A DNA stretch of 26,594 nt from IMG/VR virus record IMGVR_UViG_3300037572_000344, positions 1 through 26,594 of that record, one strand, 5' to 3'. The stretch is from a virus. How positions within the stretch are numbered: position 1 is the first letter of the stretch; the number at the start of each line of letters is the position of its first letter. The notes under the pieces were generated by a model. It made no database searches. It saw only the letters and a list, made by a program, of their open reading frames with translations, and was not told the origin of the DNA. Positions 16,975 through 25,028 of this stretch are shown here, one piece after another. Made by a program: the position numbers and the translations under genes.

Positions 16975-17004
16975 TTAACCGGCGACCCGAAGGCAACCGG
17001 TTAA
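16975..17004 (-). promoter_or_regulatory. Hairpin between the capsid and small head protein genes
   Basis: Perfect 8-base arms TTAACCGG (16975-16982) and CCGGTTAA (16997-17004). On the minus strand the loop contains CC-TTCG-GG, a very stable tetraloop type. No T-run follows, so full termination is unlikely. It more likely protects the capsid mRNA 3' end or lowers downstream expression. It lies between the capsid stop (17011) and the next ATG (16946). Confidence 0.6.
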
Positions 17005-17010
17005 ATACGA

Positions 17011-18249
17011 TTAAGCGTTAGGGTCAACCGCGTAGGAATCAATTGTGATAACACCGTGATCGGTAGGTATACCATCAACTTCAAAACGCAACTTAGACTT
17101 ACCGCCCATCATCGCTACGGAAACCTCAACGGTATTGCCGTGGTCAGTTTCTTCTTCATGCCAGTTATAGTAATAACCTGACTTCTGATGGCGACCATAA
17201 ACCTCAGCCAGTGCTTGTGCGCCCAGTAATACAGAACGATCAACGTCAACCGCTGTCTGCACTGTTTGAATAACATTGCTTGTATCGTACTGGCGAACAT
17301 CACTGCCCGTTGGGAAGCGACAAGCACGACCGGTCTTTTTAATCAAGATGCCGTTCCACATGCCAACCGTACCCATAAACAACGGATGATTAAAACCACG
17401 AGAGCGTTCATGCGCCGCAGCTAAGAACGTGCGCCATGCAGTTGCACCGGTATTGCTTTCAATTTGATGCCATACACGACTGGATACCTGCAAGCAGTAC
17501 AGTGGATTATCATCAGCCTGTGGATCCATATTGCCTTTTACGTCCATTAATTTAATGGGCTGCAAAGGGTGTACCGTTTCATCAAGAAAGACGCGAAATT
17601 TGTCGATTTCAGTCAACGACAATATGTCAGCCGAGTCGATATTTTCAACGCCGGTAGCATCACCAGCAAAGAAACGACGATTACGTGTAGGAGGCAGAAC
17701 GGTATTAACCATGATTTCAGCAAAATCAGGATCAGTTTCCAGCGGGATTTGCCAGTCAACACCAGAATCAAAGCCACGTGCGCCATAAATATGTACCTGG
17801 CATAACTGATCTTCCAGGTTAGAAACCCAGCCGCCCAGATTCGCCAGTGCCAATTTACGCAAGTTATGCACTGTACGTTGCTGTGACATGCGACCACCTG
17901 GGTCAACACCACCACGAGCCTGGTTGATTTTAATATCCTGTGATGAATAGGTCATATCCATCATTGAACCGGCCAGTTTTTTGTCGCCCATCACAGGTTT
18001 GCCCTGAATGATGTTGAACAAGTCAACCGAAACCGACTCACCCTGCTCTTTTGACAGATCAGTTACCCGAACAAACGGATAATCCGGTGAGGTTTGATTT
18101 TTTAGTTTACGTTCGGCATCGGTCTGCTTTGGCGCAGGCCCGACCATGTTTTTACGGAATGAAGGCTTACGGTTTGTTGATGCAAATAATGCAACCGAAT
18201 ACTTCTTAGCTGCCAGCGCAGAGCCGACACCAATAGTTGTTTGTCCCAT
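17011..18249 (-). CDS. Major capsid protein, N4 gp56/DUF4043 type (412 aa)
   Basis: The sequence fits the DUF4043/N4 gp56 major capsid family throughout. The N-terminus is TTIGVGSALAAKKYSVALFA; then come EQGESVSVDLFNIIQGKPVMGD and SSQDIKINQARGGVDPGGRMS with QQRT. The helix LRKLALANLGGWVSNLEDQL follows, and the C-terminus has LLGAQALAEVYGRHQKSGYYY and WHEEETDHGNTVEVS. Length is typical. HK97-fold capsid assembly is established knowledge for this family. It follows the scaffold gene by 41 bases, with AGAGG 8 bases before the ATG, and precedes the small head protein. Unlike many HK97-type phages, no separate maturation protease gene is seen between scaffold and capsid in this window. Confidence 0.92.
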   Translation of the reverse strand: MGQTTIGVGSALAAKKYSVALFASTNRKPSFRKNMVGPAPKQTDAERKLKNQTSPDYPFVRVTDLSKEQGESVSVDLFNIIQGKPVMGDKKLAGSMMDMTYSSQDIKINQARGGVDPGGRMSQQRTVHNLRKLALANLGGWVSNLEDQLCQVHIYGARGFDSGVDWQIPLETDPDFAEIMVNTVLPPTRNRRFFAGDATGVENIDSADILSLTEIDKFRVFLDETVHPLQPIKLMDVKGNMDPQADDNPLYCLQVSSRVWHQIESNTGATAWRTFLAAAHERSRGFNHPLFMGTVGMWNGILIKKTGRACRFPTGSDVRQYDTSNVIQTVQTAVDVDRSVLLGAQALAEVYGRHQKSGYYYNWHEEETDHGNTVEVSVAMMGGKSKLRFEVDGIPTDHGVITIDSYAVDPNA

Positions 18250-18290
18250 GACTAATACCTCTAATCAAAATGCGATTAAAGACAGTGGGG

Positions 18291-19283
18291 TTATCCAGTA
18301 GCAAGCCATGCGTCCAGTTGAGCTGGGTTCATGTCTTCTAATCTACCTTCAATTTGTGTTACCGATAAATTTGTACCACTTTGTATGGCATCTGTGTCGA
18401 TAAAATCACCACCGTCAAGATCAGATATGGATGTTGGGCTTTTTCCGCTTGCGTTACGCAATGCGTTATCAACCTGACTATCCAGATCACCTTTTTCAGT
18501 AGTAGTAATGGATTTGTCACCCATTTGTCTGCCAATTTCCTGATACCGTTCTTCGTAACTTTTGCTGTTCCACAAAGGATTTATACGTAATGACTTGTCT
18601 ATGGCTATTGCCGTTTTCCAATCATCACCGCCTTTTGCTTGTAGCTCTGCTATAAACGGCACGTTATCAATAGCATCTTGAACAGAACGGGCTATATTTT
18701 CCTGCTCAGACCGCTCATTCTTAGTGATAACATTTTCAAACTTTTCAGATAGTTCATCGACTTTTTTTAACGCGGCCTGTGTCGTGTTGTGCATGGCGAC
18801 CATGGTATCAACCACATCATCGTCATATTCTTCACGCAACTTTTCAATGTCCAGCTCACCAGTATTGGTTAATGGCGCATTTTTGTCTTTGTGCAATTCC
18901 TTTTCAGCAGCGGCACTTTCGTTTTCCAGATCCTGAATTCGGCTTTTTGTTTCATTCAACTCAGTACGAGTATCATTTAACTCATTGCGCGTATTTTCCA
19001 GTACCCCGTATGGCAGCGTATGCTTACCATTCTTGCTTTCAATCGGCGGCCTGGTTGACTTATCAACTTCACCACCTTTATCAACATTGTCTTCAGTTTT
19101 TTCCTTATCACCGGACGTCGCCTCATCTTCCTTAATTATTTCACCCTGCGTTTGTGGAATGGCATTGATTGAATCAATATCTTCCGGCATTTCATCAGGG
19201 TTGGCTTCATAATAAGCCATGGTTTTTTCCGGCTCTTGTTCGATTTCGTTATCTGTTATTGTTTGATCTTCTAAAATTGTCAT
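18291..19283 (-). CDS. Capsid scaffolding protein (330 aa)
   Basis: A highly acidic, helical protein immediately before the major capsid gene, as expected for a scaffold. Residues 1-90 are Glu/Asp/Thr-rich and probably disordered. Then comes the typical motif ESKNGKHTLPYGVLENTR (about 92-110). A long coiled coil follows (about 110-140 with ELNDTRTELNETKSRIQDLE, and 155-200). The C-terminus has short helices and an ending QLDAWLATG that may contact the capsid protein. Scaffolds guide procapsid assembly and then leave the head. The ATG has AAGGCGG 6 bases upstream. Confidence 0.85.
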   Translation of the reverse strand: MTILEDQTITDNEIEQEPEKTMAYYEANPDEMPEDIDSINAIPQTQGEIIKEDEATSGDKEKTEDNVDKGGEVDKSTRPPIESKNGKHTLPYGVLENTRNELNDTRTELNETKSRIQDLENESAAAEKELHKDKNAPLTNTGELDIEKLREEYDDDVVDTMVAMHNTTQAALKKVDELSEKFENVITKNERSEQENIARSVQDAIDNVPFIAELQAKGGDDWKTAIAIDKSLRINPLWNSKSYEERYQEIGRQMGDKSITTTEKGDLDSQVDNALRNASGKSPTSISDLDGGDFIDTDAIQSGTNLSVTQIEGRLEDMNPAQLDAWLATG

Positions 19284-19347
19284 TTACTACCGCCTTCTAT
19301 CGCTCAGGTTGCGAAAATTTACGAGTTATCGGTCACGTAAAACGAAT

Positions 19348-19401
19348 GGAATAAATTAATATTTGTTATTCCTGAATCCTTTTTAACAAAACAGGGTTCA
19401 G
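19348..19401 (-). promoter_or_regulatory. Two small inverted repeats between the lysis and head genes
   Basis: The 127-base gap 19284-19410 contains GGAATAA/TTATTCC (19348-19354 with 19366-19372). Beside it is an imperfect hairpin with CTGAA/TTCAG ends (19372-19376 with 19397-19401) and an AT-rich inner stem. There is no clear T-run, so it is not a convincing terminator. A promoter for the head genes may lie in this gap, but I see no good consensus pair. No gene is visible here. Confidence 0.35.
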
Positions 19402-19410
19402 TATCAAGCG

Positions 19411-19656
19411 TTATTTTTCAAAATGTTTAAAATAATCAGCAATTTGCTGATTATGAAACTTTAATTTGTTTCGCATTGAATTAGTGTACGCTTTATATAG
19501 CTCTATATCATCTTTATATATTCGTATATTGCGTTGCGCGGGTTCTTCTGTCTGCTGGAACGCAAACGGTTCAGGCTTTATGTAAACCGTTTTAGGCGTA
19601 ATACAGGCAGTCAGGCTACTTATTAATAACAGGAAAATCAGTATCTTGTTTAGCAT
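19411..19656 (-). CDS. Rz1: Rz1-like outer-membrane spanin lipoprotein (81 aa)
   Basis: The N-terminus is a lipoprotein signal (MLNKILIFLLLISSLTAC) with the lipobox LTAC and Cys18 as the lipidation site. The mature part is short (about 63 residues) and contains a Pro/Glu/Gln stretch (PEPFAFQQTEEPAQ) followed by a helix. The ATG lies inside the end of the Rz-like gene in the +1 frame, with 41 bases of overlap, the usual Rz/Rz1 arrangement. In known systems Rz1 joins Rz across the periplasm to fuse inner and outer membranes in the last step of lysis. The mature part is less Pro-rich than in lambda. Confidence 0.85.
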   Translation of the reverse strand: MLNKILIFLLLISSLTACITPKTVYIKPEPFAFQQTEEPAQRNIRIYKDDIELYKAYTNSMRNKLKFHNQQIADYFKHFEK

Positions 19657-19933
19657 TATTTTTTAACCTGTTTTTATCCCGTAATTTATCAATCAAATCT
19701 AGTTTGCTTTCGTCATTAACTTTTGATGCCGCTAATTTTTGCGTTGCTTCAAAATGAATTCGTGCTATATCAGCTTCGTGAATCTGATCTTGTGTTTCTG
19801 CATTTGATTCCAGTGTGTCAATTTCTTGTTTGTGATGTTTGTTTCGCGTTAATAAAAACTTAATGATTACACCAGCGGCAGCTAACAGTGCTGCGCCGAC
19901 TAATAACAATTTATTTTTAATTGCGCTAAACAT
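19616..19933 (-). CDS. Rz: Rz-like inner-membrane spanin (105 aa)
   Basis: A single N-terminal membrane segment (about 9-28, LLLVGAALLAAAGVIIKFLL) is followed by a charged, coiled-coil-like periplasmic part (about 30-85, e.g. KHHKQEIDTLESNAETQDQ). This is the standard i-spanin topology. Its ATG overlaps the stop of the upstream 102-aa gene by one base (TAATG), and its 3' end overlaps the Rz1-like lipoprotein gene. Together with Rz1 it should form the spanin complex that disrupts the outer membrane after the peptidase has opened the wall. Confidence 0.85.
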   Translation of the reverse strand: MFSAIKNKLLLVGAALLAAAGVIIKFLLTRNKHHKQEIDTLESNAETQDQIHEADIARIHFEATQKLAASKVNDESKLDLIDKLRDKNRLKNNAKQDTDFPVINK

Positions 19934-20241
19934 TATTTTCTAATTATGTCCTTAATATGACTCAATAATTTTTCATTTTGAGTTTCAACATGTGCAAATA
20001 GTTTTTCATCTCGCCTGTCCATTTCTTCATGTACCGCCATGATTACCGCTTGTTTACATATTATTATCCGATGTTCAACTTCTTCTTCTGAGATCGGAAC
20101 GATGACGCTTTCTAATTTTTTGCCTTTTGCTTTTAATAACCAGCCCGTCAAAATCATAACTGATCCGCTTAATATTTCCTGCCACCATCTTATAAAAAAA
20201 ACGGTATGTTCGACATCGTCTGGGGTTACGTGCGAAGCCAT
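19933..20241 (-). CDS. One-helix membrane protein in the lysis cassette, holin candidate (102 aa)
   Basis: There is one clear hydrophobic segment near residues 15-37 (FFIRWWQEILSGSVMILTGW), with a basic KAKGKK right after it and an amphipathic, charged C-terminal helix (about 52-100, RRDEKLFAHVETQNEKL). Small proteins with one N-terminal membrane helix and a long charged tail occur as class III-like holins or as accessory lysis proteins. Position between the M15-like peptidase and the Rz gene supports a lysis role. The 20-base gap to the peptidase and the 1-base overlap with Rz indicate one operon. It may instead be an antiholin. Confidence 0.65.
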   Translation of the reverse strand: MASHVTPDDVEHTVFFIRWWQEILSGSVMILTGWLLKAKGKKLESVIVPISEEEVEHRIIICKQAVIMAVHEEMDRRDEKLFAHVETQNEKLLSHIKDIIRK

Positions 20242-20261
20242 TATTGTTCCTTTATTCGTTA

Positions 20262-20591
20262 TTATTGATTAACTACTATTGATTCAGGATGTACCTGCAC
20301 ATGCAAATGCAAATTTGCACCATCACCATGTAGCATACAGATTTTTTTATTCAGTCTAGCCGGATCATATTCATATGTTGAATTAATATAATGCTCGACA
20401 ACCCTGCCTACTTTTATATCGCGGCAACGCAAATCAATGCCACGCAACGGTAATTGTCCGTGTACACCTTTATCACCAATACGATACAAACTGGTCACGG
20501 TAAATTCAAACCCAAAACGATGCTCAACATCTTTGACAATGCTGCGTAATAACGGATTAATAAATTCGAGCTGTCCTATGTCTATTTTCAT
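20262..20591 (-). CDS. M15-like peptidase, probable endolysin (109 aa)
   Basis: A short protein with the M15/VanY-like layout: TSLYR, then GVHGQLPLRGIDLRC with His44 and Asp53 as likely zinc ligands, then LHGDGANLHLHVQVHP with His97 (or His95) as the third ligand. These enzymes cut the peptide part of peptidoglycan. The expected catalytic Glu close to the last His is not obvious, and Asp90 or another residue may replace it. There is no signal peptide, so a holin is needed. The start overlaps nothing; GGTGA from the end of the 27-aa gene lies just upstream. The length is short for an endolysin but usual for this compact type. Confidence 0.7.
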   Translation of the reverse strand: MKIDIGQLEFINPLLRSIVKDVEHRFGFEFTVTSLYRIGDKGVHGQLPLRGIDLRCRDIKVGRVVEHYINSTYEYDPARLNKKICMLHGDGANLHLHVQVHPESIVVNQ

Positions 20592-20595
20592 TTTT

Positions 20596-20679
20596 TCACC
20601 ATAATAAATAACCTAATAAAACACCTGTTAAAAAAGGGATTGCTGCAAATAAAATTAAACCACCGCAGAATTTAATCAC
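20596..20679 (-). CDS. 27-aa membrane peptide upstream of the peptidase
   Basis: A small frame from GTG at 20679 to TGA at 20596-20598, preceded by AAGG 9 bases upstream. It encodes almost only a membrane helix (IKFCGGLILFAAIPFLTGVL then LGYLLW). It fills the gap between the large fibre gene and the M15-like peptidase and ends 4 bases before that ATG, so its translation could couple to the peptidase. It is a candidate small holin or pinholin-like peptide, but a leader role cannot be excluded. There is no charged tail. Confidence 0.5.
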   Translation of the reverse strand: MIKFCGGLILFAAIPFLTGVLLGYLLW

Positions 20680-20707
20680 TGGGTATTACCTTGTTTTAAG
20701 ACCTGAT

Positions 20708-22318
20708 TTAAGCCGCCACGTACTCTTTATTGCCAAACAAACCTGCACCGTTATCAATATCAACCCGATACGTCACACTTGCTACAATATTATTATCAGT
20801 AATAACCAGTATGCCGTTTACATCAGTTGATAAATTGGTCAATCTGGCAACTAATACGCCCGTTGTTTTATTGTATATATTTGCAACCCAGCCAGATTGA
20901 CTTGCCTGCACTGCTCCAGAATAATTTTTTATTGTATCCGTAGTAATGGTTGCACCAGCACTAGGTACTTGACGAGTTATCTGAAAACCCGTTAAATTAT
21001 TATTACCTGCATTGTCAATTACAAATACAAAGGCGGTCTGACCTTCTGCTACTGGCAGATCAGCAGTGAAATCCAGACTGGTATCAGACCAGGCGTTTAG
21101 CAATTGCGTGATAGCGGCAGAATCAAAAACATCATCAGTTGGACTAATAATCAACCTGTTTAAAACACCATTAGTTTTAAAACTTGTACCCGTAATAATG
21201 ATGTTTGCTTGACCTTGTAGAACAATTTCGTCCGTATCAACGTCAGTAATTACCGGTAGTATTGAAACTATCTCCCTGGTTATTTGAAAGCCAGCAGAAA
21301 AAGCACCAGAATTGTTTTTAACAAATACAAAACAGACGTAGCCTTCTGGAACAGGTAGATTTGCGGTGAGCTGTAATGAAGTATCAGACCAGCTTGTTAT
21401 TGTTTGCGTGATTGCGCCAGCGTCATTTACATCATTGGTTTGACTGATTTTTACTAACCCAATTCCCTGGCTTGCTCCAAAATCAAGACCCGTAACCGTT
21501 ACGCCGGTTTGTCCTTGAGTAACAATTTCGTCCGTATCAATGTCAGTAATTGATGGTGGAGCCCCCCACCAGTTAACGTCATTATTAGCCAAAACATTAG
21601 TATGACTATCAAGACGCTCTTGCGTAGTTGATGTACCTGTGAATAATTCAGCGTAATAAATTTGACCCTGGATATTACGCGTTCTATCCGATGTATTACC
21701 TATATTAAAATCATGTGATAATGCAGGATTAAAATATAAAGCGGCATTTAATGGTAAACGCGCTGCCCCGGAAGGTGGAATTAATACATTATCAACGTAC
21801 AGCTTACAACGATCATCCTCAGCCGCCTGTGTTGTGTCTATATCAAATCGAATTGTATTGATTGTTGCTAATGTAAGGCTGTTGTATTCAACAAAAGATA
21901 AACCGTCTACATCTTCGGAAAATTCTACCTTGAGTGCCGTTGTACCTATTGCATTGAGTAAAAATGTTGACTCCCATGAGTCCACACCTCTGCCAAAAGA
22001 CATTAAATGTCCTTGTACCGCATTACCAACTAAGTTTTCTACATTAATAAAAATAGAAAATGTGGTAGCATTATTTAATGATGAATATATAGTCCCGTTT
22101 ACATCTATATCGCTTAATTCTATCCTTGCAGTTTGAGCAGTACTAGGTACAGCAACAAAATCAAGTCCATTACCTGCTGCGTTACTTGTCCAGTTTGCAT
22201 CTGCCGTGTTGTAATTAATCGTTAAATTATTACCATTACCCGTATCATCAGCGACCGTAGTGGGTATTTGTCCACTACTTGCTTCATTAAATAACCATCT
22301 TGCTATTGATATTGCCAT
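20708..22318 (-). CDS. Fibre/adhesin with LamG-like domain and two IPT/TIG-like repeats (536 aa)
   Basis: Residues 1 to about 250 look like a concanavalin A/LamG-like domain (RWLFNEASSG, DDTGNGNNLTINY, CKLYVDNVLIPPSG, GQIYYAELFTG). Two similar units of about 100 residues follow, each starting with ITD-x-DTDEIV, then an IPT/TIG-like core (GVTVTGLDF or NIIITGTSF) and ending with GFQITR. The last 85 residues form another beta domain (SGWVANIYNKTTGVLVARLT). The overall picture is a surface protein binding a glycan or the cell surface. It starts one base after the stop of the 722-aa protein, so both are co-made. Enzyme activity is not visible. Confidence 0.75.
   Translation of the reverse strand: MAISIARWLFNEASSGQIPTTVADDTGNGNNLTINYNTADANWTSNAAGNGLDFVAVPSTAQTARIELSDIDVNGTIYSSLNNATTFSIFINVENLVGNAVQGHLMSFGRGVDSWESTFLLNAIGTTALKVEFSEDVDGLSFVEYNSLTLATINTIRFDIDTTQAAEDDRCKLYVDNVLIPPSGAARLPLNAALYFNPALSHDFNIGNTSDRTRNIQGQIYYAELFTGTSTTQERLDSHTNVLANNDVNWWGAPPSITDIDTDEIVTQGQTGVTVTGLDFGASQGIGLVKISQTNDVNDAGAITQTITSWSDTSLQLTANLPVPEGYVCFVFVKNNSGAFSAGFQITREIVSILPVITDVDTDEIVLQGQANIIITGTSFKTNGVLNRLIISPTDDVFDSAAITQLLNAWSDTSLDFTADLPVAEGQTAFVFVIDNAGNNNLTGFQITRQVPSAGATITTDTIKNYSGAVQASQSGWVANIYNKTTGVLVARLTNLSTDVNGILVITDNNIVASVTYRVDIDNGAGLFGNKEYVAA
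20962..21561 (-). repeat. Tandem 300-bp coding duplication (IPT/TIG units)
   Basis: The two IPT/TIG-like units of the 536-aa protein are exactly 300 bases apart at their best-kept point: the same 20 bases occur at 21221-21240 and 21521-21540. Next to these are GTCAGTAATT at 21242-21251 and 21542-21551, after one differing base. The rest has diverged at DNA level but the protein frames stay parallel. Confidence 0.8.
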
Positions 22319-22319
22319 T

Positions 22320-24488
22320 TTATAATAATCCTATAAATGCATTGCCCGCAGCATCTATAGCCGCTGGTACACTAGATGTAATAACTACATCATCGACATA
22401 GCATGTCTGTGTTGCAGTTGAACCATCATCGGGGTTAACAAGACCGTTCCAATACGTATAAAAATACACAAAATCAGACGTGGATGATGCAGAGCGTAAA
22501 GTTGGTGTTAGTAAATCTTCAAATATTAAAATACCGTCCTGCCAAACACGGTAAATTCCCTGGTTGGCTTCCGAATGAAATTTAATTTGCATTTCGTAGG
22601 TAATCCATTGGTCGCGCGCAGCGGGTGTTCCTAGCCCCCTAGGGGAATTTGGATCATTCTCAGGCCAGATAGGGTTGTTGTCCCAGAAAGTTGTATCCAC
22701 TTCTGTATTAACATTGATTAGTCCGCCTGTAGACCCACCTTTTATTAAAGTGCTGTGATATCCTTCATTTGCACCGCCTGAACTTCTGACGTGGATACGC
22801 ATAAACTTCATACCCTCACCACCAGCAGCAAAAGTCCATCCTGCTGGATAAAATACGCGTACCCGCCACCGCACTTCATCTCCTTGACCTAATTGCTCAG
22901 GGAAATTCCACGCACCGCCCCAGCGACCAAACCCCTGGTCTCCAGCGACGATAGAACAACTACCTGCCTGTGAACCGGAATAAACCGGTGAACTAACAAT
23001 TTTGCTATCGTCAGCAGTGCCATGAAATGCATCCGCAGTCGTAGGTAACTGTGCATTATCACCAGGGTTACCACTTTCAAAATCAGCAGTTATTGTCCAG
23101 CCATCTCCTGGAACCGGTGCAACATCAATAAATATATTCGCAGCATTTGTTGTTGCACTGTCAATTATATTTGTTCCAGTAATTGAAATATTTGATAATG
23201 TTTGCAATGTTGTGGGCGCACCGCTTATTACGCCTGTTGATGTATTTAAACTCAAGCCTGCTGGTAACGTACCGTTAAGCGTATAGGTGTCAACTGCACC
23301 GCCAGTAAACAGGCCTGATGTTGAATATGTGTAAGCAACATCAATAAATCCATCTGGCGGGTTAAATATGCCGGAGGCAATTGGCGCAGACAATGGCTCT
23401 TCATTTTTTAAGCCAATATAGCTATTAGAAATAACCACGTCATCAATATATAAATGGTGATCGCTTAAAGCAACTGGTTCGCCGCCAAAATAAAAATCCA
23501 TCCAGATAGAATATATTTTTAACGCCGGAGTATCTCTGAAACGCATATCCAGTCGCTCATGCGCTAAAACGCCATCTACCCAACCTCTCATAATGCCGTC
23601 ATTTATTGTTGGAGTGTTTAGTTTTATGTATTGCTCAATACAGTACCAACGATTATTATCTAAATTAGCTACGTTATTATTAAGCCAATCGGACTCAGTA
23701 CCCCACTGATCAAATTGATCAACATGGTAAATATAATTACTTAGTTGAGTTTTACCTGCATTTTGTTCTTGATATAACCCTCTTGCTGACCAACCGTTAA
23801 AGCCGTCTGCCTGCCTGCCGCCCCATCCTGCAACCCAGTATGTACCTGAGATACCAGGTAATTTACCACTTGTAGCAGGATCCCAGTCATTAGCTAAACG
23901 TAAATAATATCTAAAATATATTTCTTCGGGTTCCACCACACCCCTGTCTGCAAATTGATAAGACCAACTTGCGCCTTCGTGTGCGCCTTGTGCAAATTTA
24001 ACTTTTAACGCATTACCTTCTAAAGCAATAAAACCCAGTGACGGATCTGAACTAATTAATGATGTATTGCCAGGCGTAGATGTTAAACCCCAGTCGTTAA
24101 ACCATGCTGTATTGCTAAAATCTGTGGTTAAAATATGTTGTGCTGTGGCATTAATCGCTATATCGGCAACATTAGTTGCTATGCTGTTAGTGATGTTTGT
24201 TGCTGTAACTGCAATGCCGACCATTGTTTGGCTTGTTGTTGGTATGCCGCTAATGTTGCCCGTTGTTGCATTAAAAATTAAACCATCTGGTAAATCACCG
24301 CTTAATGCAAATAAATCAACTGCGCTGCCGGTAAATAAAAAAGCGGTTGCATAAAAATAATTAACACCAATTACACCATCCGGCGGGTTAAATACACCGG
24401 ACACCGTTAGTCCACGGACGATTTTACCGCCAGCGATGTTTTTAGTGCCAGAAGTTATGCTAATGCTATAATTAACACCGGTCGCCAT
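22320..24488 (-). CDS. Large fibre-like protein with duplicated Ig-like and jelly-roll modules (722 aa)
   Basis: The protein consists of two similar halves. Residues about 30-112 and 370-455 are putative Ig (He_PIG-like) domains with the phrase FNPPDG, then TGGAVDTYTLNGTLPAGLSL and TGVISGAPTT. Each is followed by about 240-260 residues of beta-rich, jelly-roll or polysaccharide-lyase-like sequence. In the first this includes FRYYLRLANDWDPAT and LYIDDVVISNSYIGL. In the second it includes WRVRVFYPAGWTFAAGG, YEMQIKFHSEANQGIYRVWQ and CYVDDVVITSS. It is probably a virion surface protein that binds or degrades host polysaccharide. Catalytic residues are not recognisable. It lies 4 bases downstream of the 155-aa gene and is followed by the LamG-type protein. 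Confidence 0.75.
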   Translation of the reverse strand: MATGVNYSISITSGTKNIAGGKIVRGLTVSGVFNPPDGVIGVNYFYATAFLFTGSAVDLFALSGDLPDGLIFNATTGNISGIPTTSQTMVGIAVTATNITNSIATNVADIAINATAQHILTTDFSNTAWFNDWGLTSTPGNTSLISSDPSLGFIALEGNALKVKFAQGAHEGASWSYQFADRGVVEPEEIYFRYYLRLANDWDPATSGKLPGISGTYWVAGWGGRQADGFNGWSARGLYQEQNAGKTQLSNYIYHVDQFDQWGTESDWLNNNVANLDNNRWYCIEQYIKLNTPTINDGIMRGWVDGVLAHERLDMRFRDTPALKIYSIWMDFYFGGEPVALSDHHLYIDDVVISNSYIGLKNEEPLSAPIASGIFNPPDGFIDVAYTYSTSGLFTGGAVDTYTLNGTLPAGLSLNTSTGVISGAPTTLQTLSNISITGTNIIDSATTNAANIFIDVAPVPGDGWTITADFESGNPGDNAQLPTTADAFHGTADDSKIVSSPVYSGSQAGSCSIVAGDQGFGRWGGAWNFPEQLGQGDEVRWRVRVFYPAGWTFAAGGEGMKFMRIHVRSSGGANEGYHSTLIKGGSTGGLINVNTEVDTTFWDNNPIWPENDPNSPRGLGTPAARDQWITYEMQIKFHSEANQGIYRVWQDGILIFEDLLTPTLRSASSTSDFVYFYTYWNGLVNPDDGSTATQTCYVDDVVITSSVPAAIDAAGNAFIGLL

Positions 24489-24492
24489 TGAA

Positions 24493-24960
24493 TTAAGCCT
24501 TAATTATTTTAAAGATCCCGTTATCGCTAAACGTTACATTTATATCGCTGGCAACCATGCTTAATGCGGTTATACCATCGGTTGTTAAATCAATATAACC
24601 AATTGCATCAACTACACCGGCATGAGTAACGTTATAAATCAGTGCTGAACGTATATTAATCGGGCCAGCGGCATTTTTCAGCCATTGAATAGTGCCCGAT
24701 GTCACTTTAAACGTAGCAATGCCGCTTACCTCAGTAAACGTGACAGTAATCGCTTCACCACCTGGCGTATAACCTGTGCCGACTGCTTCTATATAATCTG
24801 AGCTGTCCGGCGTTGTATCCGCAGCAGAAATAGTCGGCGTTGCTCCACCAACCGTATTACTCAGCAACATAACTTTAAACGCATCATTGTCTAAGTCGTG
24901 AGAACCATCAGCCATGCTTTTTGTAAACGCATTAAAAACTGTTAATGTACCTTGTGCCAT
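24493..24960 (-). CDS. Small virion protein upstream of the fibre genes (155 aa)
   Basis: A Thr/Ala/Gly-rich, beta-predicted protein starting MAQGTLTVFNAFTKSMADGS, with DNDAFKVMLLSNTVG, then GEAITVTFTEVSGIATFKVT, AGPINIRSALIYNVTH and a C-terminal ASDINVTFSDNGIFKI. I associate this layout with small phage structural proteins encoded next to tail fibres, whose job is not established. There is no signal peptide. AGAGG lies about 8 bases before the ATG. It leads the block of large fibre genes, so an attachment or adaptor role for those fibres is a reasonable guess. Confidence 0.7.
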   Translation of the reverse strand: MAQGTLTVFNAFTKSMADGSHDLDNDAFKVMLLSNTVGGATPTISAADTTPDSSDYIEAVGTGYTPGGEAITVTFTEVSGIATFKVTSGTIQWLKNAAGPINIRSALIYNVTHAGVVDAIGYIDLTTDGITALSMVASDINVTFSDNGIFKIIKA

Positions 24961-25028
24961 TTTTTACGCCTCTTTTTGTCTTTTGCCGATTGTGGTACTT
25001 TTACCTTTCTAAAATCAGCTTTCAATGA

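Noticed and set aside
16775-16996. Minus-strand 73-codon frame overlapping the small head gene
   Set aside because: It lies out of frame over the 148-aa gene and the hairpin, and its product is not recognisable; treated as a shadow.
18779-19135. Plus-strand 118-codon frame over the scaffold gene
   Set aside because: His/Tyr/Cys-rich shadow of the acidic coiled-coil scaffold frame, without a ribosome site.
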